In this document: positions 5,916 to 6,749 of the stretch, piece by piece
Layout: each line of letters opens with the position of its first letter
Position numbering within the stretch: position 1 is the stretch's first letter
Assembly (NCBI GenBank): GCA_945873875.1
Contig: CAMCER010000041.1
Span: forward strand, 1 to 6,749
Direction of reading: 5' to 3'
DNA length: 6,749 nt
Source: an uncultured Clostridia bacterium
GTDB lineage: Bacteria; Bacillota_A; Clostridia; Peptostreptococcales; Anaerovoracaceae
The notes under the pieces: model-generated
What the model saw: the letters and a program-made list of their open reading frames with translations, nothing else
Told to the model about the DNA's origin: nothing
The model's database searches: none
Translations under genes and position numbers: made by a program

Positions 5916-6544
5916 TCGAGAGTATCGACAATGGGATACAACTGATCATCACAGCTCTCTGTACCGGGATCGCCGTGTACAACTGGTTCAGAGACAACCG
6001 CAGGGAGTGGGCCCTGCTGGGTCTTTTTACCGGGATCTATTTTCTCGGGGATCTGTACTGGCAGCTTTATCTGGTGTTTTATCATAAGACGCCTGTCTAT
6101 TCGGATATTCCTTATGTCAGCTGGTACGCAGCTTATGTTTTCCTGCTTTTACTGCTGGCTATGTTCAGCAGAAGATCTATCCTGCAGTGCATCCGGAAAT
6201 TTTGGCCGGTGCTGATATTCACCGGCGGCATGTGCGCATTTTTCATGCAGTATGGAAGCTACGCAAGCAACATCGCAGCCATGATCCTCATGAGTCTGCT
6301 GATCTGCCGCTGTCTGGACGGGCTTCTGGTCAAAAAAAACAACGAGCTCTGCAGGGAGAGAAATCTGCTTTATATCTTTGCGCTTTTGTTCTGCCTGCTT
6401 GAATATCTGCTCTGGACTCTGTCCTGCTTCTTTTCAGGAAACTCCATAGCAAATCCATATTACTGGGCAGACGTGCTTTTGTCTGTATCTTTCCTGCTGA
6501 TAACCTTATCGACGAGAAAGGCGGTGGCACATGGACTATATTGA
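5912..6544 (+). CDS. Seven-TM integral membrane protein of unknown function
   Basis: A 210-residue, almost wholly hydrophobic protein. Predicted membrane helices by eye: about 9-25, 34-57, 66-84, 97-113, 118-135, 152-174 and 183-201. Positive charges sit in every second loop (RDNRRE at 27-32, SRRSILQCIRK at 86-96, KKNNELCRER at 141-150, and the C-terminal TRK), which predicts N-out, C-in topology. Aromatic residues are dense in helices 2-3 (D-L-Y-W-Q-L-Y and S-W-Y-A-A-Y). There is no soluble domain and no recognised catalytic motif. Its place between a putative anti-sigma factor and a PrsW-like protease, overlapping both neighbours, suggests a role in signal sensing or in controlling proteolysis. 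That is guilt by association only. An alternative is an unrelated transporter or receptor-like membrane protein carried along in the operon. Confidence 0.85.
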   Translation: MIESIDNGIQLIITALCTGIAVYNWFRDNRREWALLGLFTGIYFLGDLYWQLYLVFYHKTPVYSDIPYVSWYAAYVFLLLLLAMFSRRSILQCIRKFWPVLIFTGGMCAFFMQYGSYASNIAAMILMSLLICRCLDGLLVKKNNELCRERNLLYIFALLFCLLEYLLWTLSCFFSGNSIANPYYWADVLLSVSFLLITLSTRKAVAHGLY

Positions 6545-6749
6545 GAACATATATGTCTGCCTGACAGCCCCGCTGCTTATCACGGCCATCTGTCTGCGCG
6601 GGAAGGGACAGAAAATGATCCTTTTCCTGCTGGGTGGAATGACCGTATGCCTGCTGTCTTCATATGTCAGCACCTTTATGGCATACGTGAGCGGTGCTGA
6701 CATGCTGACGGCATCTCTTGAGATATCGCCTCTTGTGGAAGAAGGGATG
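6531..6749 (+). CDS. PrsW-like glutamic intramembrane protease (3' truncated)
   Basis: ATG 6531 opens a frame that stays open to the right edge (73 codons) and overlaps the previous gene by 14 nt. A purine-rich AAAGG at 6517-6521 can serve as ribosome-binding site. The visible part has two membrane helices (about 6-22 and 29-50) and then S-P-L-V-E-E at residues 66-71. B. subtilis PrsW, which cleaves anti-sigma factor RsiW, carries an essential Glu pair in an E-E-x-x-K motif at a comparable distance from its N-terminus. Here the window stops exactly at E-E-x-x, so the family predicts Lys as the next residue. The match rests on a short motif and on context (ECF sigma plus likely anti-sigma upstream); the second half with the other catalytic residues is not visible. 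The alternative is another Glu-dependent membrane protease such as a CPBP/Abi-type protein. Confidence 0.7.
   Translation, partial: MDYIENIYVCLTAPLLITAICLRGKGQKMILFLLGGMTVCLLSSYVSTFMAYVSGADMLTASLEISPLVEEGM

Noticed and set aside
5866..6087. Plus-strand 73-codon ORF across the two-TM/seven-TM junction
   Set aside because: It is out of frame with both genes, and each of those has a good start site and consistent membrane topology.

Overview
The window looks like chromosomal DNA of a low-to-moderate GC, Gram-positive anaerobe of the class Clostridia (Bacillota). Four things point there: a DUF3048 (YerB-type) envelope protein, a lipobox lipoprotein, a large surface protein with Ig-like repeats and a Lys-rich C-terminus of the kind common in gut and oral Clostridia, and an ECF sigma operon ending in a PrsW-type gene. 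Genus cannot be fixed from this sequence. Every recognisable gene is on the + strand, the window is densely coding, and I see no rRNA, tRNA, CRISPR array or mobile element.

Left part (1-4931), three envelope genes. A very large secreted or surface protein runs in from the left edge. Its reading frame is open back to base 3, so the GTG at 312 is internal. It has an N-terminal region of unknown family with beta-rich, glycine-rich stretches, three related Ig-like repeats, a fourth beta module and a strongly cationic C-terminal domain. Next, after a possible promoter, is a membrane-anchored DUF3048 protein starting at 3035, and then a small lipoprotein of unknown function. A hairpin lies between the last two.

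Right part (4932-6749), a four-gene overlapping operon. It encodes an ECF-type sigma factor, a small two-TM protein that is probably its anti-sigma factor, a seven-TM protein of unknown function, and the first 73 residues of a protein that looks like a PrsW-type glutamic intramembrane protease (Pro-Leu-Val-Glu-Glu motif at the right edge). All neighbours overlap (14, 4 and 14 nt), which implies translational coupling. The likely logic is that the two-TM protein holds the sigma factor at the membrane, and the 7-TM protein and protease sense a signal and destroy the anti-sigma factor.

The boundary between the halves is compact. A Rho-independent terminator after the lipoprotein gene has a 24-nt loop, and that loop carries a good -10 element whose -35 overlaps the left foot of the stem. 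One short segment may therefore end one unit and start the next. The sigma gene starts right behind the T-tract with no visible Shine-Dalgarno. Arginine codon use also changes across this boundary.
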